Shown piece after piece: positions 43,226-52,143 of a stretch of 64,000 nt of DNA. The notes beneath the pieces are model-generated. The model was not told the origin of the DNA and ran no database searches. It was given only the letters and a program-made list of their open reading frames with translations. The position numbers and the translations under genes are program-made. The first letter of the stretch is position 1. Every line of letters starts with the position of its first letter. Origin of the DNA: Bradyrhizobium canariense (lineage in GTDB: Bacteria; Pseudomonadota; Alphaproteobacteria; Rhizobiales; Xanthobacteraceae); assembly GCF_019402665.1 (NCBI RefSeq), contig NZ_VSST01000001.1, positions 62,001 to 126,000 of the forward strand. Direction: 5' to 3'.

Positions 43226-43486
43226 ATGCACCCGACGTCCCGTTTCGAAGCGACCATGCCGACACAGCTTCACGCATTGATCTCCGACCTGCGCTGGCGC
43301 CTGCGAATGATCGACGCCGACATTCTGGAGGAAGAGCGGAAGGCTGGAATCTGCGATCCCCAGAACGTCGCCTACCCCATGCTCGCGCACAACCTGCGGG
43401 CTCGGCGCGAGAATATCCGGGTGAGCGTCGCCATTCTCGAAAGCCGGCTTGAAAAGCAATCGACCGAGTGGCCGCGCGCGGCCTGA
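43226..43486 (+). CDS. 86-residue helical protein of unknown function
   Basis: Mostly two long helices (LHALISDLRWRLRMIDADILEEERKAG and YPMLAHNLRARRENIRVSVAILESRLE). ATG 43226 has GAGGCG 5 bases before; the in-frame ATG 43256 (MPTQLHA) is the other candidate and begins the regular helix. It is first in a row of four small plus-strand genes up to 44415. Confidence 0.65.
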   Translation: MHPTSRFEATMPTQLHALISDLRWRLRMIDADILEEERKAGICDPQNVAYPMLAHNLRARRENIRVSVAILESRLEKQSTEWPRAA

Positions 43487-43642
43487 TGCGGCGACGGGCC
43501 GAGCTCCAGACGCACGCTAACACGAAGGAACTCCCGTTGCCGATCTGCAACGGTTCCCGTCCGTCTGAAGCCGGACAAAAGAAACTCCCATTGCGGCCAC
43601 GAACCCCTCTCACAACGCCGTGAGACGAGCAGGGGAACGACG

Positions 43643-43867
43643 ATGCGTGCGCAACGAGTCTGGGTGGTGAACGGGGCTGCCAGCGTCGAGCAGTTGCAGA
43701 CCAGATTGGACGATCTGAACAAGCGGCTCGGTCAACTCGAGACCCAGCACCCCGAGAGCTGGAAAGTCGAAGAGCTCAGATCGAGCGCCCTCAGCCTGTC
43801 GCGCGAAATCGACGATATCCGCTGCGCCGAGGCGACGGCCGCACTGAGCGAGCTGCTGCGGAAATAG
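43643..43867 (+). CDS. 74-residue coiled-coil protein
   Basis: Residues 13-70 give a helical pattern (VEQLQTRLDDLNKRLGQLETQ...SWKVEELRSSALSLSREIDDIRCAEATAALSELL). AGCAGGGG lies upstream of the ATG. No domain was recognised. Confidence 0.6.
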   Translation: MRAQRVWVVNGAASVEQLQTRLDDLNKRLGQLETQHPESWKVEELRSSALSLSREIDDIRCAEATAALSELLRK

Positions 43868-43947
43868 CCGCGGTTCGCGATTCGCCCGTCGCGCAAGGAA
43901 CCAACGCCGCCTCCCCGCCATTGCCATGCCGAGCATGGAGCAAGATC

Positions 43948-44061
43948 ATGACCAGGCACCTGACGCGGGCCGATCTCGTGCGCGGCGTGGCCGGCGCGGT
44001 ATCCACGCTGGTCCTGTGCGCGACGATGGCCTTCACCATCGCGCGCCACTTCGCGCTGTAG
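43948..44061 (+). CDS. 37-residue single-helix membrane micro-protein
   Basis: MTRHLTRADLVRGVAGAVST, then the hydrophobic LVLCATMAFTIARHFAL. GGAG lies 8 bases before the ATG. It is placed between two other small genes on the same strand and is shorter than most gene finders accept. Confidence 0.5.
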   Translation: MTRHLTRADLVRGVAGAVSTLVLCATMAFTIARHFAL

Positions 44062-44088
44062 AGCATTTGGCGCTGTGAGGTATTTGCG

Positions 44089-44415
44089 ATGACGTCCGAC
44101 CCCGAGGAATCGGTCAGGCTGCAAGGCTACGGCGAGATGACGTTGCGCACAGCCGTCGCGACGCTGATGGCGCTCGCACCAGGCGAACGATCCGACGCAG
44201 CGATCTTCCGCGTCCGCGATGGCGTGCGGCTCGCATCGAGCGAGGTCGCAGAGCTAGCGTCGGAATGGGGCATCACGCCAACGCCGGAGATCAGGTCTCC
44301 GAACCTCGTCCCGGAGCAACATTGGACACACGTCGTTCGCGGCATGGTGCGCGAGGCGCCGCTGCCGGCGCTGATGGTGGCGTTCATGATCGGCGTGCTG
44401 GTGGCGCGGCGGTAG
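44089..44415 (+). CDS. 108-residue protein with C-terminal membrane helix
   Basis: A soluble front of 85 residues (MTSDPEESVRLQGYGEMTLRTAVATLMALAPGERSDAAIFRVRDG...) and a short C-terminal hydrophobic helix (LPALMVAFMIGVLVARR), a tail-anchored layout. GAGGT lies 8 bases before the ATG. No domain was recognised. Confidence 0.65.
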   Translation: MTSDPEESVRLQGYGEMTLRTAVATLMALAPGERSDAAIFRVRDGVRLASSEVAELASEWGITPTPEIRSPNLVPEQHWTHVVRGMVREAPLPALMVAFMIGVLVARR

Positions 44416-44615
44416 TCCTCTGACCTAGCTTACAACGCCGAGTCATTGATATCGGCAAATGCCGAGCCATGCCGCTCACACAAGCCGCCCTGCCCGGCCA
44501 AATGGGCCGTGGACCCGCCCCGAAAATCGTTGCAAGAAGGCGCTCCCGGGCGCCGGCGGCCGGTCCGCCAAGCCATTGGGAACGAGCCTTAGGAAAACGT
44601 CGACTTTTGGAAGAA

Positions 44616-44692
44616 TGGTCGGAGTGGCAGGATTCGAACCTGCGACCCCTGCGTCCCGAACGCAGTGCTCTACCGGGCTGAGCCACACTCCG
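44616..44692 (-). tRNA. tRNA-Pro (anticodon CGG)
   Basis: A 77-nt cloverleaf with encoded CCA (44616-44618). The acceptor stem CGGAGTG/CACTCCG begins with C1-G72 and has discriminator A73, both marks of tRNA-Pro. The anticodon loop is TTCGGGA with a CTGCG/CGCAG stem. The T arm is GCAGG-TTCGAAT-CCTGC. No integrated element follows its 3' end. Confidence 0.95.
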
Positions 44693-44760
44693 ACAAGAGG
44701 CCGGCTTATAGCGTCGGGTTTGGCGCACCGCAAGCGGCCGAGCTGAGGAATCTTATCCCT

Positions 44761-45750
44761 GTGAAAACGGGTCTTGAAACGCTGATTTTACCGGCCGGCG
44801 AGGCTGGCGCGGAGGCTGCCGCCCGGACATTGGCCGCCGGCGGGCTGGTCGCGTTCCCGACCGAAACGGTCTACGGGCTCGGGGCGGATGCCGGAAATGC
44901 CGGCGCGATCGCCCATCTTTACGCCGCCAAGGGGCGGCCGGCCTTCAATCCGCTGATCGCGCATGTCGCCGACCTCGCGGCCGCGCGCAGGATCGGGCGA
45001 TTCGACGCCTGCGCCTCGCGCCTTGCGGAGGCGTTCTGGCCGGGGCCGCTGACGCTGGTGGTGCCGAAGACGGAAAACTGCCCGGTGGCCGAGCTTGCCA
45101 CTGCGGGCCTCGACACGGTCGCGATCCGCATTCCGGCCCATCCGGTGGCGCAGGCGATCCTGCGCGCCTTTGGCGGGGCTGTGGTGGCGCCGTCTGCCAA
45201 TCTCTCCGGCCACGTCTCGCCGACGCTGGCAGCTCATGTCGAGGGCGACCTTGCGGGCCGGATCGACCTGATCGTCGACGGCGGGCCGGTTACGGTCGGC
45301 GTCGAATCGACCATCGTCGGCTGCTTTGCCGAGCCGATGCTGCTGCGGCCCGGCGGCCTGTCACGCGAGCGGATCGAGGCCGTGCTCGGCGCACCGCTGG
45401 CGCGACTGCCGGCGGAGGCCGACAGCGACGACAGCCAGCCGCTGGCGCCGGGCATGCTGGCCTCGCATTACGCGCCGCGCGCCCATGTGCGGCTCAATGC
45501 GCAGGACGTCGCGCCGGGCGAAGCGCTGCTGGCGTTCGGCCCCGCGCGCCTGCCTGGCCTGGAGGCCGCTGCCGCGGTCATGAATTTGTCGCCCAGCGGT
45601 GATCTCGATGAAGCCGCCGCCAATCTGTTCGGCTATCTTCGCGCCCTCGATGAGAGGCGCCCGCGGGCGATCGCGGTGATGACGATCCCCGAGGAGGATC
45701 TAGGCGAAGCGATCAACGACCGGCTGCGCCGGGCGGCCGTGGCGAGATAA
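44761..45750 (+). CDS. threonylcarbamoyl-AMP synthase (Sua5/YrdC)
   Basis: Makes threonylcarbamoyl-AMP from Thr, bicarbonate and ATP for the t6A modification of ANN-decoding tRNAs. The 329-residue protein has an N-terminal YrdC domain (about 10-205; FPTETVYGLGADA, KGRPAFNPLI, SANLSGHVSPT) and a C-terminal Sua5 domain, hence the long form rather than the short YrdC. The GTG at 44761 is preceded by GAGGA. It follows tRNA-Pro, on the opposite strand. Confidence 0.93.
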   Translation: MKTGLETLILPAGEAGAEAAARTLAAGGLVAFPTETVYGLGADAGNAGAIAHLYAAKGRPAFNPLIAHVADLAAARRIGRFDACASRLAEAFWPGPLTLVVPKTENCPVAELATAGLDTVAIRIPAHPVAQAILRAFGGAVVAPSANLSGHVSPTLAAHVEGDLAGRIDLIVDGGPVTVGVESTIVGCFAEPMLLRPGGLSRERIEAVLGAPLARLPAEADSDDSQPLAPGMLASHYAPRAHVRLNAQDVAPGEALLAFGPARLPGLEAAAAVMNLSPSGDLDEAAANLFGYLRALDERRPRAIAVMTIPEEDLGEAINDRLRRAAVAR

Positions 45751-45772
45751 GAGCGAAGCAAGAGACAAGACA

Positions 45773-47200
45773 ATGAACATTAATCATTCCGCCACCCCTC
45801 CGCTTGCGCCCGAGCTGATCGAACAATTCCGCAAGATCGTCGGCGAGAGGCACGCCATCACCGATGCGGCCGACATCGAGGCCTATGTCACCGAGGAGCG
45901 CAATCTGTTCCACGGCCGCTCGCCGCTGGTGCTGCGCCCAGGCTCGACCGCGGAGGTCGCCGCGATCTGCAAGCTCGCTTCGGAGCACAAGATCGCGCTG
46001 GTGCCGCAGGGCGGCAACACCGGGCTCGTCGGCGGCCAGACCCCGCACAATGGCGAGGTGGTGGTGTCGCTGCGGCGGCTCGACAAGATCCGCGAGATCG
46101 ACACCGCCTCCAACACCATGACCTGCGAGGCCGGCGTGGTGCTGCAGATCGCGCAGCAGAAGGCCGCGGACGTGGACCGGCTGTTTCCGCTTTCGCTGGG
46201 CGCGGAAGGGAGCTGCACCATCGGCGGCAATCTCTCGACCAATGCCGGCGGCACGGCCGCGCTCGCCTATGGCGTCGCGCGCGAGATGGCGCTGGGGCTC
46301 GAGGTGGTGCTGGCGGACGGGCGCGTGCTCGGCGTGCTCTCGAAGCTGAAGAAGGACAACACCGGCTACAATCTGCACAACCTCTTCATTGGCGCCGAAG
46401 GCACGCTCGGCATCATCACCGCGGCGACGCTAAAACTGTTTCCGAAGCCGCGGTCGATCGAGACCGCCTTCGTCGGGCTGAAGTCGCCGGACGCCGCGCT
46501 GAAACTGCTGGCGATCGCGCAAAGCGAGGCCGCCAATGCGCTGACGAGTTTCGAGCTGCTGTCGGAGATGGCAGTCGATTTCTCGATCCGCCACGGCATC
46601 GACGTGCGCGATCCGCTGGCGCAAAAGCATGCCTGGTACGTTCTGATGGAATTGTCGTCCCCCGGCGATGACGCCCGCACGCCGCTGGAAACGATCCTCG
46701 GCCGCGCCATGGAGGACGAGATCGTCGACGACGCGGTGATCGCGGCCAACCTCACCCAGCGCGCCGGCTTCTGGAAGCTGCGCGACGAGATGTCGTCGGC
46801 GCAGAAGCCGGAGGGCGGCTCGATCAAGCACGATATCTCGGTGCCGGTGGCCACCGTGCCCGCCTTCATCGCCGAGGCCAATGAAGCCGTGGTGAAGCTG
46901 ATCCCCGGCGCGCGGCCGGTGCCGTTCGGCCATCTCGGCGACGGCAATCTGCACTACAATGTCAGCCAGCCCATCGGCGCCAACACCGCGGACTATCTGG
47001 CGCGCTGGCACCAGATGAACGCGGTCGTGTTCGCCATCGTGCTGCGCATGGGCGGCTCGATCTCGGCGGAGCACGGTATCGGCGTGCTCAAGCGCGACGA
47101 GCTTCCCGATGTGAAGGACAAGACTGCAATCGAGCTGATGCGGTCCATCAAGGCGATGCTCGATCCGCTTGGAATCATGAACCCGGGAAAAGTGCTGTGA
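45773..47200 (+). CDS. FAD-linked 2-hydroxyacid dehydrogenase (GlcD/D2HGDH type)
   Basis: A 475-residue flavoprotein of the VAO family. FAD-binding motifs are VPQGGNTGLVGGQTP near residue 80 and LGAEGSCTIGGNLSTNAGGTAALAYG near 143. The C-terminal FAD-oxidase cap ends with GHLGDGNLHYNV near 383 and SAEHGIGVLKRDE near 425, with metal-binding His. It oxidises D-lactate, D-2-hydroxyglutarate or glycolate; which one cannot be told. Its stop overlaps the GTG of the next gene. Confidence 0.9.
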   Translation: MNINHSATPPLAPELIEQFRKIVGERHAITDAADIEAYVTEERNLFHGRSPLVLRPGSTAEVAAICKLASEHKIALVPQGGNTGLVGGQTPHNGEVVVSLRRLDKIREIDTASNTMTCEAGVVLQIAQQKAADVDRLFPLSLGAEGSCTIGGNLSTNAGGTAALAYGVAREMALGLEVVLADGRVLGVLSKLKKDNTGYNLHNLFIGAEGTLGIITAATLKLFPKPRSIETAFVGLKSPDAALKLLAIAQSEAANALTSFELLSEMAVDFSIRHGIDVRDPLAQKHAWYVLMELSSPGDDARTPLETILGRAMEDEIVDDAVIAANLTQRAGFWKLRDEMSSAQKPEGGSIKHDISVPVATVPAFIAEANEAVVKLIPGARPVPFGHLGDGNLHYNVSQPIGANTADYLARWHQMNAVVFAIVLRMGGSISAEHGIGVLKRDELPDVKDKTAIELMRSIKAMLDPLGIMNPGKVL

Positions 47201-47640
47201 GTGCGCTCACGATCGATGCGATCACCGAGGCCGATGTCGAGCCCGTGGTCACGCTGTGGCAGCGCTGCGGCCTGACGCGGCCGTGGAACGATCCGCATGC
47301 GGACATCGCGCTGGCGCGGCGGCGCGACAATTCCACCATCCTGCTCGGCCGCGACGGCGGCGCCATCGTCGCCACCGTGATGGTCGGCCATGACGGCCAT
47401 CGCGGCTGGGTCTATTACGTCGCGGTCGATCCGGATAGCCAGAAACGTGGTTACGGCCGCGTCATCATGGCGGCGGCCGAGGACTGGCTGCGCGCGGCCG
47501 GCATCGCAAAGCTCCAGCTCCTGGTCCGGCGCGGCAATGAGCAGGCCAATGCGTTCTACCAGTCGCTGGGTTTCGAGGAATCGACCTCGGTGATGTTTCA
47601 GAAGTGGCTCGACGGCCGCACCACAACGCCAAGCAATTGA
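47197..47640 (+). CDS. GNAT-family N-acetyltransferase
   Basis: A 147-residue acetyltransferase, similar in length and order of motifs to YpeA. The acetyl-CoA site is VYYVAVDPDSQKRGYGRVIMAAAEDWL near residue 72-98, with the Q/R-x-x-G-x-G/A pattern as KRGYGR. The start GTG overlaps the previous stop. It forms a probable operon with the flavoprotein and the following NUDIX gene (9 bases apart). Confidence 0.88.
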   Translation: MSALTIDAITEADVEPVVTLWQRCGLTRPWNDPHADIALARRRDNSTILLGRDGGAIVATVMVGHDGHRGWVYYVAVDPDSQKRGYGRVIMAAAEDWLRAAGIAKLQLLVRRGNEQANAFYQSLGFEESTSVMFQKWLDGRTTTPSN

Positions 47641-47649
47641 GATCGAGCC

Positions 47650-48231
47650 ATGACGATTTCCGACCGCGTCCGCATCAAGGACGTCCGCGTGCTCTCGGAC
47701 GGCTGGACCACGCTGAAGAACACCACGTTCGAGTACCGGCGCGCCAATGGCGAATGGCAGACCCAGCACCGCGAGACCTATGAGCGCGACAACGCCGCCG
47801 CCGTGCTGCCGTATAATCTGGCACGCCGTACGGTGATCCTGGTGAAGCAATTCCGCCTGCCGGCCTTCATCCGCGGTTACGACGATCTCCTGATCGAAGC
47901 CGCCGCCGGCGTGCTGGACGATGCCTCGCCCGAGGTACGCATCCGCGCCGAAGCGGAGGAAGAAACCGGCTATCGCCTGCACCACGTCCACAAGGTGTTC
48001 GAAGCGTTCATGAGTCCCGGCGCCATCACCGAGAAGCTGCATTTCTTTGTCGCCGAGTACGAGCCGGAGATGCGGGTCAGCGATGGTGGCGGCCTTGAAC
48101 ACGAAGGCGAGGACATCGAGGTGCTGGAGCTTGGCATCGACGAGGCGCTGGCGATGATCGCGGACGGGCGCATCATCGACGCCAAGGCGATCATGCTGCT
48201 GCAGCATGTGGCGCTGCATGTGTTTCGGTAG
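47650..48231 (+). CDS. NUDIX hydrolase, NudK (GDP-mannose hydrolase) type
   Basis: A 193-residue NUDIX enzyme. The box reads GVLDDASPEVRIRAEAEEETGY, with REAEEETG nearly standard (AEAEEETG). The N-terminal part (RVLSDGWTTLKNTTFEYRRANGEWQTQHRETYERDNAAAVLPYN) is that of the ADP-ribose/GDP-mannose pyrophosphatase group. It is the last gene of the three-gene run; a palindromic repeat follows. Confidence 0.88.
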   Translation: MTISDRVRIKDVRVLSDGWTTLKNTTFEYRRANGEWQTQHRETYERDNAAAVLPYNLARRTVILVKQFRLPAFIRGYDDLLIEAAAGVLDDASPEVRIRAEAEEETGYRLHHVHKVFEAFMSPGAITEKLHFFVAEYEPEMRVSDGGGLEHEGEDIEVLELGIDEALAMIADGRIIDAKAIMLLQHVALHVFR

Positions 48232-48244
48232 GTTGTCTTCCTTC

Positions 48245-48395
48245 CTTCTCCCCTTGCGGGAGAAGGTGGCGCGAAGCGCCGGATGAGGGGTTTCTCTCCG
48301 CGCGCGAATCTCATGCAGTTGAGCACGCGGACGGAGACCCCTCACCCGTCTCGCCGCTTCGCGGCGAGCCACCCTCTCCCGCAAGGGGAGAGGGG
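48245..48395. repeat. palindromic repeat element, type D, copy 1
   Basis: About 150 bp bounded by CTTCTCCCCTTGCGGGAGAA and its near-inverse CTCTCCCGCAAGGGGAGAG, with inner GCGCGAAGCGC and CGCTTCGCGGCG hairpins. The second copy lies at 60682-60799. Confidence 0.75.
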
Positions 48396-48512
48396 AAAAA
48401 GCGGGACTCGCTGTATCAGCGCTGCAATTCTGACCTGCATCGCACTGCCCCCCGTTGAGCTCTCCCCCGACTATCTCTAGTCTGTCGCCAACAAGAACCA
48501 GGAGACGCGCCC

Positions 48513-49442
48513 ATGTCCGCTTCGCGCGACGACGAATTTGGCTTTGCGCCCGACTATGACGCCCCCGTCCCCTATATGCAGCGCACGCGGGACTATTACG
48601 CCGCGATTGGCTACACCACGGCGTATCGCTGGGCCCATTACACCGAGGCGCCGTTCCAGCCGCTGAAGAAGCCGCTGTCGCAATCACGCGTCACTATCAT
48701 CACGACGGCCGCGCCGTACGACCCCACCAAGGGCGACCAGGGCCCGGGCGCGGCGTATAATGGCGGCGCGAAATTCTACCAGGTCTATGACGGCGACACG
48801 GCGAAGCAGCACGACCTTCGCATCTCGCATATCGGCTACGACCGCAAGCACACCACGGCCACCGACAACGGCACCTGGTTTCCGCTGCCGCAGCTTTTGA
48901 AGGCGAGCGCTGCGGAGCGCATCGGCGAGGTGGCCCCGCGCTTCTTCGGGGCGCCGACCAACCGCAGCCATCGCGTCACCCTCGACACCGACGCGCCGGA
49001 AATTCTGGCGCGCTGCCTTGCCGACAAGGTCGATGTCGCGGTGCTGGTTCCGAACTGTCCCGTCTGCCATCAGACCACGGCGCTGGTGGCGCGGCATCTC
49101 GAGGCCAACGGCATTCCGACCGTGATCATGGGCTGCGCCAAGGACATCATCGAGCACGCCGCCGTGCCGCGTTTCCTGTTCTCGGATTTTCCGCTCGGCA
49201 ATTCCGCCGGCAAGCCGCACGACATCGTCTCGCAGGCGCAGACGCTCGAGCTGGCGCTGAAACTGCTGGAGACCGCGAGCGGCCCGCAGACCACCATGCA
49301 GTCGCCGCTGCGCTGGAGCGAGGACGCCTCCTGGAAGCTCGACTACAACAACGTCGCGCAGCTCTCAGCCGAAGAGCTGGCGCGCCGCCGCGCCGAATTC
49401 GACAAGCAGAAGGAGATCGCGCGCGGCAATCGCGCCGCCTGA
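48513..49442 (+). CDS. glycine/sarcosine/betaine reductase component B-like protein (no selenocysteine)
   Basis: A 309-residue protein related to the GrdB/PrdB selenoprotein family of anaerobic clostridia. In those enzymes the active site holds selenocysteine; here the matching part is VPNCPVCHQTTALVARHLEANGIPTVIMG, a plain Cys-x-x-Cys near residue 183, without an in-frame TGA. The rest of the glycine reductase machinery is absent. It starts 35 bases before a CoA transferase gene on the same strand and they are probably co-transcribed. The reaction is unknown. Confidence 0.75.
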   Translation: MSASRDDEFGFAPDYDAPVPYMQRTRDYYAAIGYTTAYRWAHYTEAPFQPLKKPLSQSRVTIITTAAPYDPTKGDQGPGAAYNGGAKFYQVYDGDTAKQHDLRISHIGYDRKHTTATDNGTWFPLPQLLKASAAERIGEVAPRFFGAPTNRSHRVTLDTDAPEILARCLADKVDVAVLVPNCPVCHQTTALVARHLEANGIPTVIMGCAKDIIEHAAVPRFLFSDFPLGNSAGKPHDIVSQAQTLELALKLLETASGPQTTMQSPLRWSEDASWKLDYNNVAQLSAEELARRRAEFDKQKEIARGNRAA

Positions 49443-49477
49443 CGTCCTCCGACAACCACAACAAAAGGGAGAGCGAC

Positions 49478-50671
49478 GTGACGCGACCGTTCGAGGGCGT
49501 GAAGATCCTGGACTTCACGCAAGTGCTGGCAGGCCCCTATGCGAGCTACCAGCTCGCGCTCCTGGGCGCCGACGTCATCAAGGTCGAGCGGCGCGAGGGC
49601 GAGGACATGCGCCGCACGCCGCTCTCGCGCGAATGGGCCGAGCGCGGGCTCGCCCCGGCGTTCCAGGCCATCAACGGCAACAAGCGCAGCCTGACGCTCG
49701 ATCTGCAAAAGCCCGACGCGATCGCGATCGTGAAGAAGCTCGCCGCGCAGGTCGACGTCGTCATGGAGAATTTCCGCCCCGGCGTGATGGACAAGCTCGG
49801 CATCGGCTATGAGGCGCTGTCCGCGATCAATCCGAAGCTGATCTACTGCGCGGTATCAGGCTTCGGCCAGACCGGTCCGGATCGGCTGCGCCCCGGCTAT
49901 GACGGCAAGATGCAGGCGCTGTCCGGCATCATGGCGATCACGGGACATCCGGAAACCGGCCCGACGCGTGCGGGCTTTGCCGTGTGCGACGTGCTGTCGG
50001 GCGCGACCGCTGCGTTCGGCGTGTCGAGCGCGCTGTACCAGCGAGATCGCACCGGCAAGGGCCAACTCATCGACGTCTCCATGCTGGAGGCAACGATGGC
50101 GTTTCTGTCGGGGCAGATCGCGGACTTCTCGGTCGCGGGCCATCGCCAGCAGCTGTCGGGCAATCAGGCCGTCAGCCGCAGGACCACGGCGAATTTGTTT
50201 AGATGCGGCGACGGTCACATCCTGCTCGCCGTCAACAACGAGAAGCAATATCGCGCGCTGATGTCTGCGCTCGGCCGCGAGGATACGCTGTCCGATCCGC
50301 GCTTCGCCGACTGGTTCGCGCGCAACGAGAACGAGCCGGCACTACGTGCCATCATCGAAGCGGCGCTCGCGGCCAGGCCGGCGCGCGAGTGGGAAACCAT
50401 TCTGGAAGACGCCGGCGCGCCCTGCGCCAGCATCTGGAAAGTCGAGGAGGTGATCGACCATCCGCAGATCAAGGCGCGTGGCGCGATCCAGGAGCTGGAC
50501 ACGCCCTATGGGCGGCTTCGTTTCGCCGGCAGCGGCTTCAAGCTCGCGCATGGCGGCGGCAGGCTCGATCGCATGGCGCCGGAGCTGGGTGCGGATACGG
50601 ATGCGGTGCTGGACGAATTGGGGTTCGATGCCGCGGAGATCGCGGCGTTGAGAACGAAAGAGATTGTGTAG
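49478..50671 (+). CDS. CaiB/BaiF-family CoA transferase
   Basis: Class III CoA transferase, 397 residues. It begins with FEGVKILDFTQVLAGPYASYQLALLGADVIKVE, keeps GxxxR (EGEDMRRTPL) and the conserved NLKGNKRSLTLDL-like stretch (NGNKRSLTLDL), and the KPDAIAIVKKLAAQVDVVMENFRPGVMDKLGIGYEAL region whose neighbouring Asp forms an anhydride with the substrate. Its operon partner is the GrdB-like protein. The acyl substrate is not known. Confidence 0.9.
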   Translation: MTRPFEGVKILDFTQVLAGPYASYQLALLGADVIKVERREGEDMRRTPLSREWAERGLAPAFQAINGNKRSLTLDLQKPDAIAIVKKLAAQVDVVMENFRPGVMDKLGIGYEALSAINPKLIYCAVSGFGQTGPDRLRPGYDGKMQALSGIMAITGHPETGPTRAGFAVCDVLSGATAAFGVSSALYQRDRTGKGQLIDVSMLEATMAFLSGQIADFSVAGHRQQLSGNQAVSRRTTANLFRCGDGHILLAVNNEKQYRALMSALGREDTLSDPRFADWFARNENEPALRAIIEAALAARPAREWETILEDAGAPCASIWKVEEVIDHPQIKARGAIQELDTPYGRLRFAGSGFKLAHGGGRLDRMAPELGADTDAVLDELGFDAAEIAALRTKEIV

Positions 50672-50691
50672 GGCTGCCGCAAACTCCGCTG

Positions 50692-50787
50692 CCGTAGGGT
50701 GGGCAAAGGCGCAACGCGCCGTGCCCACCACCTATCCGCTTCTTCGGTGCGCAATGGTGGGCACGCTTCGCTTTGCCCATCCTACGG
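50692..50787. repeat. palindromic repeat element, type C, copy 1
   Basis: A 96-bp element with CCGTAGGGTGGGCAAA at one end and TTTGCCCATCCTACGG at the other. The core has GGCGCAACGCGCC and related hairpins. It overlaps the 3' region between convergent genes. A second copy lies at 60015-60111. Confidence 0.75.
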
Positions 50788-50796
50788 CGCCAGTGT

Positions 50797-51561
50797 TCAG
50801 AACAACGACCCCTGCCCGTCATCCGCCGAGCCGACCGCGGCCTTCCGCACCGTCCGCTTCGGTTTCGCGGCCTCTACCTCCGCCTCCATCTCCTCCGCGC
50901 TGATCGGAAGGAGCAACTGGTCGTCGTCATTGGCGACGCGGTTGACGCGGGTGGAGACCGGATGCCAGGCGAATTCGCCGATTTGCGGCGCGGTCATCAG
51001 CGGCAACACGGCATCGACGTCATCGCTGCGGCTGTCGAGCCAGCGCTCGAAATCGCGCGGGCTGATGGTGACGGGCACGCGGTCATGCAGCGTGGCGAGA
51101 TCCTCGCCCGCCGCCGCCGTGACGATCGCGACCGTGTCGAGCTCCTCGCCGTTCGGCCCGACCCAGGTCTCGAACAATGCGGCAAAGCCGAGCGGCGCGC
51201 CGTCGACGCGATGGATGAAGAAGGGCTGCTTGCGGCCACCCTCCGCCTTCCATTCGTAATAGCCGTCGGCCGGAATCAGGCCGCGGCGCCGGCGGATCGC
51301 GCGTTTGAAGGCGGGCTTCTCCAGCACCGTCTCGGAACGGGCATTGATCAGGAGCGTAAATCCGCGGGGATCCTTGACCCAGCCCGGCAACAGGCCCCAG
51401 CGCATCAGGCGAAAATGGCGCGCGCCGTTCTCGGCCAGCACGACCGGAATCGGTTGCGTCGGGGCCACGTTGAACCGGGGCGGGAAGTTCGGCTGCTCAA
51501 TGTAGCCGAATAGTTGCCGCAAAGCCGCGGGGGCCGAAGTTATGACGAAGCGTCCACACAT
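50797..51561 (-). CDS. SOS-response-associated peptidase (SRAP/YedK)
   Basis: A 254-residue SRAP protein related to YedK and HMCES. It forms a thiazolidine link to abasic sites in single-stranded DNA. The catalytic Cys2 (MCGRF) is present, together with INARSETV near residue 73 for DNA contact, RRGLIPADGYYEWK near 93, and FAALFETW. The C-terminal tail is basic and longer than in E. coli. No LexA box was found in the 63 bp upstream. Confidence 0.92.
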   Translation of the reverse strand: MCGRFVITSAPAALRQLFGYIEQPNFPPRFNVAPTQPIPVVLAENGARHFRLMRWGLLPGWVKDPRGFTLLINARSETVLEKPAFKRAIRRRRGLIPADGYYEWKAEGGRKQPFFIHRVDGAPLGFAALFETWVGPNGEELDTVAIVTAAAGEDLATLHDRVPVTISPRDFERWLDSRSDDVDAVLPLMTAPQIGEFAWHPVSTRVNRVANDDDQLLLPISAEEMEAEVEAAKPKRTVRKAAVGSADDGQGSLF

Positions 51562-51624
51562 CCTTGAGGGCCTATATAGGGTCCGTTCAGGTCCTTTTAA
51601 CCCCGAACGTTAACACTGCGGCAG

Positions 51625-52125
51625 ATGAGCTCAACGGTCTCCCAGCCGGCGCGAATGCATGGACAGACGGCGCCCGAGGCCGTGGCCTGGGCCGAGCGGC
51701 TGCGCGTGGCCAACATCAACCCGCGGACCGGGCTTGCCACCGACTATCTCAACCATTTCAATGAAGCCGTGATGCTGCTGGAAATGGTGCCGGACATGCC
51801 GGAATGCGCGGAAGATTTTCTGACCTGGTCGCCGCTGTCCTATGCCGAGCATTTCACCGCATCGAATTTCAAGGCCCGGGATCTGGCGATCGAGGCCTAT
51901 GAGAAGGCTGATCCGAACGTGCGCGCCCAGTTTGACCACCTCACGGACACCATGACCTCGATCCTGTCGGCGGTCGGTTCGGCCATGCGCGAGGTCGAGA
52001 AGGACACGACCCGCGTGCGCCTCGCCGAGCAGGCCGCCCAGTGGGTCAGGCCGCTGATCGCGGCCTGCGGCGGCATCATCAATGGCGGCGCTGAAGCCGA
52101 CGTCGACAATATCATGGCGAACTGA
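51625..52125 (+). CDS. 166-residue conserved hypothetical protein
   Basis: A helical, acidic protein (ANINPRTGLATDYLNHFNEAVMLLEMVPDMPECAEDFLTWSPLSYAEHFTASNFKARDLAIEAYE...). It is divergent from the SRAP gene and is followed 18 bases later by a NUDIX gene. No domain with known function was recognised. An in-frame ATG at 51655 (MHGQT) is a weaker start. Confidence 0.8.
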   Translation: MSSTVSQPARMHGQTAPEAVAWAERLRVANINPRTGLATDYLNHFNEAVMLLEMVPDMPECAEDFLTWSPLSYAEHFTASNFKARDLAIEAYEKADPNVRAQFDHLTDTMTSILSAVGSAMREVEKDTTRVRLAEQAAQWVRPLIAACGGIINGGAEADVDNIMAN

Positions 52126-52143
52126 GCTCGAGCAGGTGAAGTC

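Noticed and set aside
44616..44760. tRNA-Pro as an integration site of a genomic island
   Set aside because: No integrase, no repeated tRNA 3' end and no shift in gene content are visible next to it.
50672..51600. LexA box expected before the SRAP gene
   Set aside because: GTTC and GAAC words occur upstream of 51561 but not with the 7-base spacing.
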